Assembly: GCA_002840125.1 (NCBI GenBank)
Contig: PGZF01000001.1
Span: forward strand, 310,001 to 374,000
Length of the DNA: 64,000 nt
Direction of reading: 5' to 3'
Source: Gammaproteobacteria bacterium HGW-Gammaproteobacteria-15
GTDB taxonomy: Bacteria > Pseudomonadota > Gammaproteobacteria > Enterobacterales > Alteromonadaceae
Part shown: positions 45,366 to 54,541 of the stretch, one piece after another
How the letters are laid out: every line of letters starts with the position of its first letter
How positions within the stretch are numbered: the first letter of the stretch is position 1
The notes under the pieces: generated by a model
The model's database searches: none
Told to the model about the DNA's origin: nothing
The model's input: only the letters and a program-made list of their open reading frames with translations
Position numbers and translations under genes: made by a program

Positions 45366-46013
45366 TTACTTAGTGTTGCTGTTGATCAGGGGTAACAGGT
45401 AACTGGGCCGCTGGTTAAACAACCAGTGGCTGTTTTCTGGCAGTTTGCTGTTGAGGTGAATAAGGCAGCGCTTTGCCTGACACTGGGTTACCGCCAGTGT
45501 TGCGGCATCCAGTTGCGGCATCACAACGTCATCAGCAAACTCTACTATCACGCCGGTAACGTCCGGTAACCAGTATTTGCTCAGGCCGGCCATATCATCC
45601 AGCAGTAAATCAAACTGGTTGCGGTAGTGCTGTAATTCCGCCAGACTTAAATCATTCGCCAACCGCATACGTGAGCGCAAGCGGAACTGCACCTGGCAAG
45701 GTTCGGCGTTATCGGCCTGTAATACTTCAAGTATTGCATTGCTGTCTTTTAATGCTTCATCGTACGGCAAATTGATTTCACCATTACCGGCAATATCCAG
45801 CGTTATATCATGCAAGTCACTTTTAAGGCCCAGGCTGTAGTATTTACACGCCTGGCCACTGCGTTCTCCTGTCAGGGCAAATGCCAGTGTAATATCGCTG
45901 TACTGCGGCTGCTGCAGTTTTTTCATCCGGTTGTAAAAGCCGTTATAGTTTAGCAACAAATCGGCAGATGCCGGGGCACTAAGCACCAACAACAATGGCA
46001 TCAGGTTACGCAT
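45366..46013 (-). CDS. DUF2987-type exported protein
   Basis: 215 residues with a short signal peptide (MRNLMPLLLVLSAPASA, cleavage after ASA). The mature part begins DLLLNYNGFYNRMKKLQQPQ, as in DUF2987 proteins of Shewanella and Vibrio. Function unknown; periplasmic. It starts one base past the stop of the Bax-like gene upstream, so the two form an operon. Confidence 0.8.
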   Translation of the reverse strand: MRNLMPLLLVLSAPASADLLLNYNGFYNRMKKLQQPQYSDITLAFALTGERSGQACKYYSLGLKSDLHDITLDIAGNGEINLPYDEALKDSNAILEVLQADNAEPCQVQFRLRSRMRLANDLSLAELQHYRNQFDLLLDDMAGLSKYWLPDVTGVIVEFADDVVMPQLDAATLAVTQCQAKRCLIHLNSKLPENSHWLFNQRPSYLLPLINSNTK

Positions 46014-46014
46014 A

Positions 46015-46878
46015 TTATTCTTCCAGTAGTGTGCGGTTAAAGTGGATCATGCCGCTGATTTCAGCGATATATTCTTCCCCGCGTTCTGAATATGCACCAA
46101 GGCCGGCGGCAAGGGTTTCACCACGCACCGGCTTGCCTTCATGGCGTAACCGGGCCCGGATAGCCCGCAGCGGTTCATAAGTGTAAAAGGCATTTAAATT
46201 ATAAAAATAGCTATTGATACTTGCCGCCGGGCTGTCAAACTTTGTTACTTCGTGGGTTTGGCCTTCCAGCCGTGATTGGGGCACCAGGCCACAGCCCTCA
46301 CGAAAACACCACTGGCCAAAAAAGTTATAGCCTTCTACGGCGAAACGGCTGGTACCCCATGCCGACTCATTTGCCGCCTGCATTAATACCAGGCTCTCGG
46401 GGATCACATCTACCCGCCGTAGTAATTCCTCAAGCATATTTTCATCTGTTTCTGTGACTTCCATGCGGAATTCATCGTACAGGCTGTATAAAAAAGCATA
46501 TTCCTCTACGGACATACGCAGGTGTTTTTGCTTTTTATCCTGAATCTCCAGCAATTGCTGGCGCAACGCGCGCAAGCGGGCATTTTCACGTTTAACATAA
46601 GGACGTAAGTAATTAAAAAAGCTGCGTTTTCGCTCTGTAGTGTCAGTAATCCGGTTAAAATCTGGCAACCCTTTAAAAGCCGGTAACGGCTGGGTATATG
46701 CCAGACGCAGCAGTACTTTTTCCTGATCAGCCCGGTTTAGCGCCGTAATACGGCTGGGCTTTTGCCACTCTTCCAGTGAATCCAGCTGTTTTACCGGTTC
46801 AAGCTCAGTAAAAGGGCTTAAAACGGCCATTAAAACTAACAGCCAAAAAGCTGAAATAATGAGTTTTTTCAATAACAT
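46015..46878 (-). CDS. bax: Bax-like glucosaminidase-domain protein
   Basis: 287 residues. The N-terminal membrane anchor or uncleaved signal (LIISAFWLLVLMAVLSPF) is followed by a helical region matching E. coli Bax (FNYLRPYVKRENARLRALR) and the glucosaminidase/mannosyl-glycoprotein endo-beta-N-acetylglucosaminidase domain at about 135-285. That domain has LLRRVDVIPESLVLMQAANESAWGTSRFA (glutamate in ANES likely catalytic) and NFFGQWCFREGCG. Probable role in peptidoglycan turnover. It is co-transcribed with the DUF2987 gene. The ribosome site is AGGTGA. Confidence 0.85.
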   Translation of the reverse strand: MLLKKLIISAFWLLVLMAVLSPFTELEPVKQLDSLEEWQKPSRITALNRADQEKVLLRLAYTQPLPAFKGLPDFNRITDTTERKRSFFNYLRPYVKRENARLRALRQQLLEIQDKKQKHLRMSVEEYAFLYSLYDEFRMEVTETDENMLEELLRRVDVIPESLVLMQAANESAWGTSRFAVEGYNFFGQWCFREGCGLVPQSRLEGQTHEVTKFDSPAASINSYFYNLNAFYTYEPLRAIRARLRHEGKPVRGETLAAGLGAYSERGEEYIAEISGMIHFNRTLLEE

Positions 46879-47122
46879 CTATCACCTGTAGGTTACTCTT
46901 CCTGCATAGCACCTTTGCTATGGCAGTAACCGGTTTGCTACAACAAGACGGCGACATTTTACCTGCACAGCCGACTTTATACGATGAAAAACTTAATTAG
47001 CTTAATTTTTTTCTGTAAACGCCGCTGTAGCCATTGCAAAGTGGCGATAGTTATGTGAAAACAGTGTTCCACAGCAATTTAGCTGTCTGGACGGATAAAA
47101 CGGAGACATTAAGGTCGTTGTT

Positions 47123-48337
47123 ATGAAACCCATTGAGCGCTCATCAAAGTTAGACGGAGTCTGTTACGATATCCGCGGCCCTATAGCCCAGGAAGCAAAA
47201 CGCATGGAAGAGGAAGGTCATCGCATCCTCAAACTTAACATAGGCAACCCTGCGCCTTTTGGTTTTGAAGCACCCGACGAAATTCTTAAGCATGTTATTC
47301 ATAACCTGCCCACCGCACAGGGTTATTCAGACTCACAAGGTATTTACCCTGCCAGGGTGGCGGTAGCGCAGTATTATCAGCAGCGCGGCATTCTGGGGGC
47401 AGACGCTGACGATGTTTATATTGGCAATGGGGTGTCCGAGCTGATTTTAATGTCGCTGCAAGCATTACTGAATAACGGTGATGAAGTGCTGGTGCCCTCG
47501 CCCGATTATCCGCTGTGGACAGCCGCAGTAAATCTGGCCGGTGGCAAGGCACTGCATTATCGCTGTGACGAGCAACAGGACTGGTATCCTGATCTGGCCG
47601 ATATTAAAGAAAAGATCAGTAAAAAAACCAAGGCCATTGTGCTGATAAACCCAAACAACCCAACCGGCGCCGTATACGACAAAGCTTTTTTACTGGAGCT
47701 GCTAAAAATAGCCCGTGAGCACAGGTTGGTGGTACTTAGCGACGAAATATACGATAAAGTGCTGTACGACGGCACTGAGCATGTCAGCACAGCGTCGCTG
47801 GCCGACGACTTAGTTATGCTGACCTTTGGCGGTTTATCTAAAAATTACCGTATTGCCGGTTTTCGTGTGGGCTGGTTATTTATCTCCGGCGCTAAACATT
47901 TAGCCCGCTACTATATTGAGGGCCTGAACATTCTGGCTTCCATGCGGTTATGTGCCAATGTGCCCTGTCAGCATGCCGTGCAAACTGCCCTGGGTGGCTA
48001 TCAGAGTATTAACGAGCTGGTAGTGCCTGGCGGCCGCCTATATGAACAGATGGACCTGGCGCATAAGCTCGTAACCCAAATTGATGGCATCAGCTGCGTG
48101 CGGCCCAAAGGCGCAATGTATTTGTTTCCGAAGATTGACCGCAAAAAATTTCGTATTAAAGATGATGAGTTGTTTGTACTGGATTTTTTGCGTCAGCATA
48201 AAGTGTTGCTGGTGCATGGCAGAGCCTTTAACTGGCCGGAGCCGGACCACTTTCGTATTGTGTTTTTGCCGCATAAAGAGCAATTGGAAGCCGCTATTGG
48301 CAAACTGGCGCAGTTCTTACCAGGCTACAGCCAGTAA
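47123..48337 (+). CDS. alaA: Glutamate-pyruvate aminotransferase AlaA
   Basis: PLP enzyme making alanine from pyruvate and glutamate. The 404-residue product aligns end to end with E. coli AlaA: SSKLDGVCYDIRGP, LNIGNPAPFGFEAPDEIL, NPNNPTGAVYDK, the PLP lysine in FGGLSKNYRIAGFRVGW and SMRLCANVPCQHA. Monocistronic, with a perfect hairpin after the stop codon. The 244-bp gap 46879-47122 upstream contains no gene; it holds the divergent promoters of bax and alaA and an imperfect hairpin at 46891-46931. Confidence 0.96.
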   Translation: MKPIERSSKLDGVCYDIRGPIAQEAKRMEEEGHRILKLNIGNPAPFGFEAPDEILKHVIHNLPTAQGYSDSQGIYPARVAVAQYYQQRGILGADADDVYIGNGVSELILMSLQALLNNGDEVLVPSPDYPLWTAAVNLAGGKALHYRCDEQQDWYPDLADIKEKISKKTKAIVLINPNNPTGAVYDKAFLLELLKIAREHRLVVLSDEIYDKVLYDGTEHVSTASLADDLVMLTFGGLSKNYRIAGFRVGWLFISGAKHLARYYIEGLNILASMRLCANVPCQHAVQTALGGYQSINELVVPGGRLYEQMDLAHKLVTQIDGISCVRPKGAMYLFPKIDRKKFRIKDDELFVLDFLRQHKVLLVHGRAFNWPEPDHFRIVFLPHKEQLEAAIGKLAQFLPGYSQ

Positions 48338-48340
48338 CAG

Positions 48341-48370
48341 TAACAAAGGCAGCGCAAGCTGCCTTTGTTA
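48341..48370. terminator. Bidirectional hairpin between alaA and the SYLF gene
   Basis: Perfect 13-bp stem TAACAAAGGCAGC/GCTGCCTTTGTTA with GCAA loop (48341-48353, 48358-48370), placed between two convergent stops. The stem has A/T-rich outer ends, so it can end both transcripts. Confidence 0.8.
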
Positions 48371-48376
48371 AGCTGG

Positions 48377-48940
48377 TTAGTTCAGGTCTTTATCAACCCA
48401 GAACTTGGTGCCTTTTAATGTTGCCTGCAAGGCCAAACCTGCTTCGGTAAACTGATAAATAGTGACATCATCAACACTGGCTTCAGCGCCTACAGCACCG
48501 CCTTTATCACCGGCTTTTGCCGCGGCATCAGCCTGAGCACCAAAAGCCCAGCCCTTATCAATAAAGCGTTGCATCGCCTCAGCGGTATGAAACACCATTA
48601 CCAGACGAAAATCTTTTACCCCGGCACCTAAACCCAGCCCAACTTCACCCATTTTCATGTAAGTGTCTGTGCCACTACGGTTATCCCGCACTACACCATA
48701 GCCGCCGCCAAAACTGGCCAGAATAACATTTACATTGGCATTACTAAACGTGGCATAACCCGGTGCGCTTTGTAATTCAGCTCTGGCACTGGCTTTTTGC
48801 CGGTACAGTTCGCTAAGCACATCACTGCGCATCTGGGTTATGGCATTTTTCTGCTCAGTTGCGCTGGCATTTACACCACCGGCGCAGCCTTGCAACATAA
48901 GTACTGAGCTTAATACTGCCGCTGTAAGATATTTCCACAT
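48377..48940 (-). CDS. YSC84/SYLF-domain lipoprotein
   Basis: 187 residues. The lipoprotein signal MWKYLTAAVLSSVLMLQGC has lipobox LQGC. The rest is one SYLF domain (about 40-187) with GYATFSNANVNVILASFGGGYGVV, GLGLGAGVKDFRLVMVF and GAEASVDDVTIYQFTEAGLALQATLKGTKFW. SYLF domains bind phospholipids; bacterial members are periplasmic or outer-membrane proteins of unclear role. Confidence 0.9.
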   Translation of the reverse strand: MWKYLTAAVLSSVLMLQGCAGGVNASATEQKNAITQMRSDVLSELYRQKASARAELQSAPGYATFSNANVNVILASFGGGYGVVRDNRSGTDTYMKMGEVGLGLGAGVKDFRLVMVFHTAEAMQRFIDKGWAFGAQADAAAKAGDKGGAVGAEASVDDVTIYQFTEAGLALQATLKGTKFWVDKDLN

Positions 48941-49022
48941 AGCTTGCTCCTGTCAGAAGTTCAGACTGAGTGTAGCCTGCATTGCTGAAGTTTCACTTAA
49001 CAGCCCCACACGTCGTTATTTG

Positions 49023-49979
49023 CTATGCATCGCGGCAGATTTCTCCGCTGAGTTCAAACTCAACAGTAGTGTGGCTCAGGCTGTACGGCGCCAGCAATTG
49101 GGCAATACGCTGCTTATAGTGCAACTGTTCGGCCAGGGCAGCATCGGCGCTAAGTTCTACATGCATTGTCAGTACATGCTGCTCACCATCGAGTGACCAT
49201 AAATGTAAATGATGCACCGCTTTTACAAACTCCAGCGCATTTAACTCGGTAATAATTTGCTGCTGCAGTGCAGGATCAGGTGTTACCTGTAAAAACAGTG
49301 CCAGGGTTTGCCGCAGGCTTTTTAGAACATTAAACAGAATAAACAGGGTAAAACCGATGCACAACACCGGATCAAGCCAGGCCCAACCGGTAAAGTACAT
49401 CAGAATAGCGCCCAGCATTACCGCAACCCAACCCAGCACATCTTCCAGCAGATGCCAGCTGAGTACTTTTTCATTTTGCGTTTTGCCACGGCGTAAACGT
49501 AATACTGCTGCGCCATTTACGGCAATGCCAAAAATAGCCAGCACAAACATGCCGCCGGTGTGCGGTAATTGCGGCTGCCACAACCGTGGAATGGCCTCTG
49601 ACAATACCCAGCCCGAGCCAACTAACAAAATAAGGCCGCTGATCAACGCACTTAACAATGACCAGCGCCGGTAGCCATAACTGTATTTTTGCGTGGGCTG
49701 TCGGGTAGCAATTTTGCTGGCCACCCAGGCAAAACCTATTGCAAGGCTGTCTCCCAGATCATGAATAGCATCAGCAATAATGGCGACACTGTTGGTGAGT
49801 ATGCCGCCGACAATCTCAATTAAGGCAAAGCCAAAATTCAGCCAAAAAGCCAGGGCTATATTACTGCTTTCACTATGCTGCGCATGCTGATGTCCGTGCT
49901 GATGGCCAAAGTGGTGCCCATGCTGATGGCCATGGCTTTGATGCGAAGTATGCTGGTGTGGCTGTTGCTGCTCTGACAT
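49023..49979 (-). CDS. CDF-family cation diffusion facilitator (ZitB/CzcD-like)
   Basis: 318 residues with six membrane helices. The N-terminal tail is histidine-rich (13 or more His in residues 8-35, many as HGHQHG) and should collect zinc before transport. Helices II and V carry the transport site residues: AIIADAIHDLGDS and SWHLLEDVLGWVAVML. The cytoplasmic C-terminal domain (about 235-318, VHHLHLWSLDGEQHVLTMHVE) is the CDF metal-binding dimer domain. It probably exports Zn2+ (and Co2+ or Cd2+) against protons. The frame opens 15 codons further upstream (50024); neither start has a good ribosome site. Confidence 0.9.
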   Translation of the reverse strand: MSEQQQPHQHTSHQSHGHQHGHHFGHQHGHQHAQHSESSNIALAFWLNFGFALIEIVGGILTNSVAIIADAIHDLGDSLAIGFAWVASKIATRQPTQKYSYGYRRWSLLSALISGLILLVGSGWVLSEAIPRLWQPQLPHTGGMFVLAIFGIAVNGAAVLRLRRGKTQNEKVLSWHLLEDVLGWVAVMLGAILMYFTGWAWLDPVLCIGFTLFILFNVLKSLRQTLALFLQVTPDPALQQQIITELNALEFVKAVHHLHLWSLDGEQHVLTMHVELSADAALAEQLHYKQRIAQLLAPYSLSHTTVEFELSGEICRDA

Positions 49980-50146
49980 AAAGTTTAACCAGGTGGATGC
50001 TTGTGGCGTAAGAGTACTGAGCATAAGAGTAATTCAGCGCCGATACAATCATTGCCCGCGGGCTTTTAGGTAAACGCTTGTTTATGCGCTAATAACACAG
50101 TAATCTTGCAGCAATAATTAGCCGTCCATACCGCTGAAGTTAATAA

Positions 50147-51544
50147 ATGAATAGCGATTTTTCCTTCCAGCAGGCATTTGAAAGCCTGACAACCCAGCTT
50201 GCCGCCTTCGTATTTTATGCTTTTGATATCAATGGTGTCAGTATCCCTATGGTACTGATCTGGCTGGTAAGTGGTGCTCTGGTATTTACCTGTTATCTTG
50301 GCTTTATTAACGTGCGTGGTTTTGGCCATGCCTTTAGTTTGCTAAAAAACAATAAACGCACTGGCGCTAATGGTGAAATCACGCCGTTTCAGGCCCTGAG
50401 CACGGCACTTTCCGGCACTGTCGGTACCGGTAATATTGCCGGCGTGGCGGTGGCTATCAGCCTCGGCGGCCCCGGAGCAACGTTCTGGATGATAGTGGCA
50501 GGCCTGCTTGGCATGTCGACCAAGTTTGTTGAATGTACGCTGGCGGTAAAATACCGGCAAATAAATGCTGATGGCAGCGTGTCTGGCGGGCCTATGTATT
50601 ACATTAAAGCCGCGCTGGATAAATTTAACCTGCCGGTGCTGGGTAGCATACTGGCAATGGCGTTTTCGGTATTTGTGATCTTTGGCTCAGCGGGCTTTGT
50701 GCACGTTAACCAGGGTTTTGTGCAGGTAAAAAGCGTAACCGGTTTTGACAACGCCTGGCTGTTCGGTGCCATTTATGCCTTTTTAGTGGGCGCAGTAATT
50801 ATTGGCGGGTTAAAAAGTATTGCCCGTGTTACCAGCAAACTGGTGCCACTGATGTGTGGCATTTACCTGTTAGCGTCAGTGTTGGTTATGCTTACCCATG
50901 CCAGTGCTATTCCATCTGCGTTATGGCTGATAGTACAAGGTGCCTTTACACCAGAAGCTGGTTACGGCGGTTTTATTGGTGTGCTGATCCAGGGTTTTCG
51001 CCGCGCGGCTTACTCGAACGAAGCCGGTATTGGCTCTTCACCTATCGCGCATGCCGCCGCCCAAACGAAAGAGCCGGTAAGCCAGGGGTTTATTGGTTTA
51101 CTGGAGCCCTTTATAGATACGGTAGTTATTTGCACCATTACAGCATTGGTGATTATTCTTACCGGTGCTTATCAAACTCCGGGGCTGGACGGTGTGCAAA
51201 TTACCTCAGGCGCCTTTGCCTCGGTATTTAGCTGGTTCCCCTGGGTATTAATGGTTGCATTACTGTTATTTGGTTTTTCTACCGTTATTAGCTGGTCTTA
51301 CTATGGCATGACCGGCTGGCGCTATCTGGTGGGCCAGGACAAACACCTGACTCAACTTTATAAAGTACTGTTTTGTTTTGTTGTATCTATGGGCGCCGTA
51401 CCGGATGTAATGGCGGTGTTCGACTTCATAGATTCAATGATTTTTTTAATGGCCGTACCCAATATACTGGCCCTGTACTTGCTGTTACCCGAAGTAAAGG
51501 CCGATCTTAAAACCTATTGGCAAAAACAACAGCAGGCCCGTTAA
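50147..51544 (+). CDS. AGCS-family sodium/alanine (glycine) symporter
   Basis: 465-residue inner-membrane carrier with about ten helices. Family signatures: TPFQALSTALSGTVGTGNIAGVA, GGPGATFWMIVAGLLGMSTKFVECTLAVKYR-like regions, GGPMYYIKAAL, FRRAAYSNEAGIGSSPIAHAAA and SWSYYGMTGWRYL. It takes up alanine or glycine with Na+. The stop codon overlaps that of yebG in the convergent arrangement TTAA (51541-51544), leaving no room for a terminator between them. Confidence 0.93.
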   Translation: MNSDFSFQQAFESLTTQLAAFVFYAFDINGVSIPMVLIWLVSGALVFTCYLGFINVRGFGHAFSLLKNNKRTGANGEITPFQALSTALSGTVGTGNIAGVAVAISLGGPGATFWMIVAGLLGMSTKFVECTLAVKYRQINADGSVSGGPMYYIKAALDKFNLPVLGSILAMAFSVFVIFGSAGFVHVNQGFVQVKSVTGFDNAWLFGAIYAFLVGAVIIGGLKSIARVTSKLVPLMCGIYLLASVLVMLTHASAIPSALWLIVQGAFTPEAGYGGFIGVLIQGFRRAAYSNEAGIGSSPIAHAAAQTKEPVSQGFIGLLEPFIDTVVICTITALVIILTGAYQTPGLDGVQITSGAFASVFSWFPWVLMVALLLFGFSTVISWSYYGMTGWRYLVGQDKHLTQLYKVLFCFVVSMGAVPDVMAVFDFIDSMIFLMAVPNILALYLLLPEVKADLKTYWQKQQQAR

Positions 51545-51840
51545 GCGGCCTGCTCTACTGCAGCAATTTTTGCTTTAGTGGTTTTTTCGTTTTTATCTGC
51601 TTTAGGCGCAGGCTTTTTTGCACCCAACGCAACCAGCAAGTCGTCTTTCTGCTGCGCCATATACAGTGCCAGCGCCTCTGCCTGCTGCTCATCAGTAACT
51701 AAGCTGCTGGCAGCTAAAAAGCGGACAAGTTCATCAGCCGTATCCAGCATTTTGTCATAAGCGTCAGCTTCTGCTTTAGACGTAAAAGTCATTTTTTCTG
51801 CTCCGTTACGTTCTACTACATACTTAATAATTACAGCCAT
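51541..51840 (-). CDS. yebG: YebG-family SOS-induced protein
   Basis: 99 residues. The N-terminal MAVIIKYVVERNGAEKMTF and KAEADAYDKMLDTADEL match E. coli YebG, a small protein of unknown activity induced by DNA damage. The C-terminal third is a lysine/alanine tail. I chose ATG 51840, which has GGGGGGAA as ribosome site; the frame opens five codons earlier. A perfect LexA box lies 24 bases upstream. Confidence 0.92.
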   Translation of the reverse strand: MAVIIKYVVERNGAEKMTFTSKAEADAYDKMLDTADELVRFLAASSLVTDEQQAEALALYMAQQKDDLLVALGAKKPAPKADKNEKTTKAKIAAVEQAA

Positions 51841-51861
51841 GGCATTTCCCCCCAATTAAAT

Positions 51862-51881
51862 TACTGTTATTTTATACAGTA
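51862..51881. promoter_or_regulatory. LexA (SOS) box of yebG
   Basis: TACTGT-N8-ACAGTA, fully palindromic at the conserved positions (CTGT 51864-51867, ACAG 51876-51879, AT-rich centre). It is right upstream of the yebG ribosome site, as expected for strong LexA repression. Confidence 0.92.
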
Positions 51882-52062
51882 TAAATTTTTACTTGTCGAA
51901 TGCTTTTTTGCAGATAAATCCGCCAATGACACTGTAGCCGGGCTCGAAGTTTAACCACAGTTGGCGTACTATAGCCCGGCAGATATGTTTAATACCATAC
52001 TGGTTGCTTTGCAGTTTAGTTATCTGAATTAAAAAGAGTTGTTGGAATGAACAAGGAATACT

Positions 52063-53349
52063 ATGCCTCACCCTCTTTGGTCTGAGCGTCGCTCTGGCAT
52101 TAGCAACAGCAGGCCCGGCGATCAGCGTACCCCCTGGCAGCGTGACCGTGCCCGTATTCTGCACTCTGCAGCGTTTCGCCGCCTGCAATCAAAAACCCAA
52201 ATTCTGGGTATTGGCCAGAACGACTTTTACCGCACCCGCCTGACGCATTCACTGGAGGCGGCACAAATTGGTACCGGCCTGGTTAGCCAGCTGCGCAGTA
52301 AAGTTGAGCCGGCGCAATTAGCCTTTTTGCCTGAAGACAGCCTGATGGAAGCCTTGTGTCTGGCACATGATATTGGCCACCCGCCTTTTGGCCATGGTGG
52401 CGAAACCGCTTTGAATTATAAAATGCTGCATGCCGGCGGTTTTGAGGGTAACGGCCAGACACTGCGGATAGTAGCCAAACTGGAACCTTATACGCTGCAC
52501 CACGGTATGGATTTATCCCGCCGTACCCTGTTAGGGTTATTAAAGTACCCGGTATTACAACCCGATTTACGCCATGAAGTTATCGCGGCCACTAACCCGC
52601 TCAACTTAACGCCATGGAAACCGGCAAAAGCCATTTTTGCCGCCGATGCGGATATTCTGGCCTGGATCCTGGCACCGTTAAGCGAAGCTGACCGCAGTTT
52701 GTTTCAAAGCACCGACACGCTGGATAAATCACCCTACCTGAAATCACGCTATAAATCGCTGGATGCTTCTATCATGGAGCTGGCTGACGATATCGCCTAC
52801 GGCGTGCATGATTTAGAAGATGCCATAGTGCTTGGCAATATTAGCCAAACCCAATGGCAGCAACATACTCAGGCAAACTGGGATGCATTACCCGGCGAAT
52901 TGCACCAACTGATGCAACAAATCAGCGCAGCGCTGTTTTGCCATCAGCATCACCTGCGTAAAGACGCGATAGGCTCGCTGGTAAACCTGCTGATAAGCTC
53001 TGTTACGCTGTATGAAGCCTTACCGCAGGCACAAGAGCCGCTCATCCGCTATAACGCAGCATTAGCTGCCGCGCCACAGGCGATTTTGCATTGTTTAAAA
53101 CAGGTGGTATATCGCTGTGTGATCTCAAAACCAGACATTCAGCAATCGCGTTTTCGTTGTCAGAATATGCTGATGGCCCTGTTTGATGCGTTCAGCTCAG
53201 ATCCGTCACGGCTGCTGCCGGCCAATACCCAGCAACGCTGGGCAGATGCCCCCGGCGAGCTGAAAACCAGGGTGATATGTGATTATATCTCCGGCATGAC
53301 TGATGATTACGCCGAGCATATGTACCGCCGGCTCTATGCTACCGTTTAA
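52063..53349 (+). CDS. dgt: dGTPase-like HD-domain triphosphohydrolase
   Basis: 428 residues. Hydrolyses dGTP to deoxyguanosine and triphosphate; related enzymes of this subfamily deplete dNTPs during phage infection. HD metal ligands: H62 (RTRLTHSLEAAQ), H102-D103 (LAHDIGHPPFGHGGE) and the aspartate in MELADDIAYGVHDLED. The N-terminal RRSGISNSRPGDQRTPWQRDRARILHSAAFRRLQ is characteristic. The ribosome site is AAGGA. A patatin-like gene follows after 26 bp and may be co-transcribed. Confidence 0.92.
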   Translation: MPHPLWSERRSGISNSRPGDQRTPWQRDRARILHSAAFRRLQSKTQILGIGQNDFYRTRLTHSLEAAQIGTGLVSQLRSKVEPAQLAFLPEDSLMEALCLAHDIGHPPFGHGGETALNYKMLHAGGFEGNGQTLRIVAKLEPYTLHHGMDLSRRTLLGLLKYPVLQPDLRHEVIAATNPLNLTPWKPAKAIFAADADILAWILAPLSEADRSLFQSTDTLDKSPYLKSRYKSLDASIMELADDIAYGVHDLEDAIVLGNISQTQWQQHTQANWDALPGELHQLMQQISAALFCHQHHLRKDAIGSLVNLLISSVTLYEALPQAQEPLIRYNAALAAAPQAILHCLKQVVYRCVISKPDIQQSRFRCQNMLMALFDAFSSDPSRLLPANTQQRWADAPGELKTRVICDYISGMTDDYAEHMYRRLYATV

Positions 53350-53375
53350 CCGTTAAGTAACAGGTATCTACCGTT

Positions 53376-54419
53376 TTGAGTATAACAGCACTACGTATAT
53401 TGGCCGGGCCAACAGCTTTTAACCATATTCAGCAACATGGTCTGCAACAGGCTGACTTCAGCGTTATGGTAGGTGCCAGCGGCGGCCCCAAGTGGTTTTG
53501 TTTATTTGGTTTGGATCAATACTTGTTTGGTGAGTTTTTTGCAGGCCGCAGCACGCCACTGCATATTTTAGGCAGCTCGGCCGGAGCATGGCGCTTTGCC
53601 TGCTTTGCTCAGGCTGATCCGGTGGCAGCTTCTCAGCGTTTTTGCCGCGCCTATTGCCATATTACTTACCCCCAAAAGGCCGATACCCGGCTGATAACCG
53701 AGATCTCGGCGCGTATTATTGATGATGTTTTTCCAACTGAGCAGCATTTGCAGCAGGTTATAGATAACCCATTAATTAAGCTTAACCTGGTTGTGGCTAA
53801 AGCCCGCCGGTTGTCTGCAGCACGCAGCAAACTGCTGCAAGCCGGTGGTTTAACACTGGCAGCCGGTGCCAACCTGCTTAACCGCAAACATTTACAGTAT
53901 TTTTTCCAGCGCGTGCTGTTTCATGCTCCCGGTGAGCCATCGCCGTTTCATTATGCCGGCCTGCTACCCACCCAGCATACTGAACTCAGTACCGCTAACT
54001 TACGCCAGGCCGTACTGGCCAGTGGCTCTATTCCGCTGGTATTAAACCCGGTAGAAGACATTGCCGGCGCAGGCGTTGGCCGGTATTACGACGGCGGTGT
54101 CACCGATTACCATTTTGACCTGCCCTTTACCGATAACGGCCTGGTGCTATATCCGCATTTTTACCCAAGCCTTACCCCAGGCTGGTTTGATAAAGCGCTA
54201 AAATGGCGTAAAGCCAATCCGGCTTATTTACATAATGTGGTATTGCTTTGCCCGTCTGATAGCTGGGTAAAATCATTACCCTTTGGCAAAATACCCGATC
54301 GCAAAGACTTTAAACTGGCCGACGACATAAGGATCCCCTACTGGCAGCAGGTTATCGAACGCTCGCATGAGCTGGCTAACGCCTTAAAACAAGACGACTT
54401 TACCCTTGAGGCACTTTGA
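53376..54419 (+). CDS. Patatin-like phospholipase
   Basis: 347 residues, no signal peptide. The Ser-Asp dyad of the patatin fold is present: oxyanion loop GASGGPKWF, nucleophile S68 in LGSSAGAW (GxSxG) and D239 in RYYDGGVTDY (DGG). It is predicted to be a cytoplasmic lipid acyl hydrolase; substrate unknown. The start is TTG 53376, the only start that keeps the N-terminal strand; AGGT lies upstream. It follows dgt by 26 bp on the same strand. Confidence 0.85.
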   Translation: MSITALRILAGPTAFNHIQQHGLQQADFSVMVGASGGPKWFCLFGLDQYLFGEFFAGRSTPLHILGSSAGAWRFACFAQADPVAASQRFCRAYCHITYPQKADTRLITEISARIIDDVFPTEQHLQQVIDNPLIKLNLVVAKARRLSAARSKLLQAGGLTLAAGANLLNRKHLQYFFQRVLFHAPGEPSPFHYAGLLPTQHTELSTANLRQAVLASGSIPLVLNPVEDIAGAGVGRYYDGGVTDYHFDLPFTDNGLVLYPHFYPSLTPGWFDKALKWRKANPAYLHNVVLLCPSDSWVKSLPFGKIPDRKDFKLADDIRIPYWQQVIERSHELANALKQDDFTLEAL

Positions 54420-54541
54420 ATTTTACATTTTTGAGCAAAAAATAAGCACTTAAACGTACCTGATACCCAACCAGCTGTAATCGCACCCGGGTTTCAGGTT
54501 ACACTTGCGTCACTTTTTATTCACTACAACAAGGACGTGTT

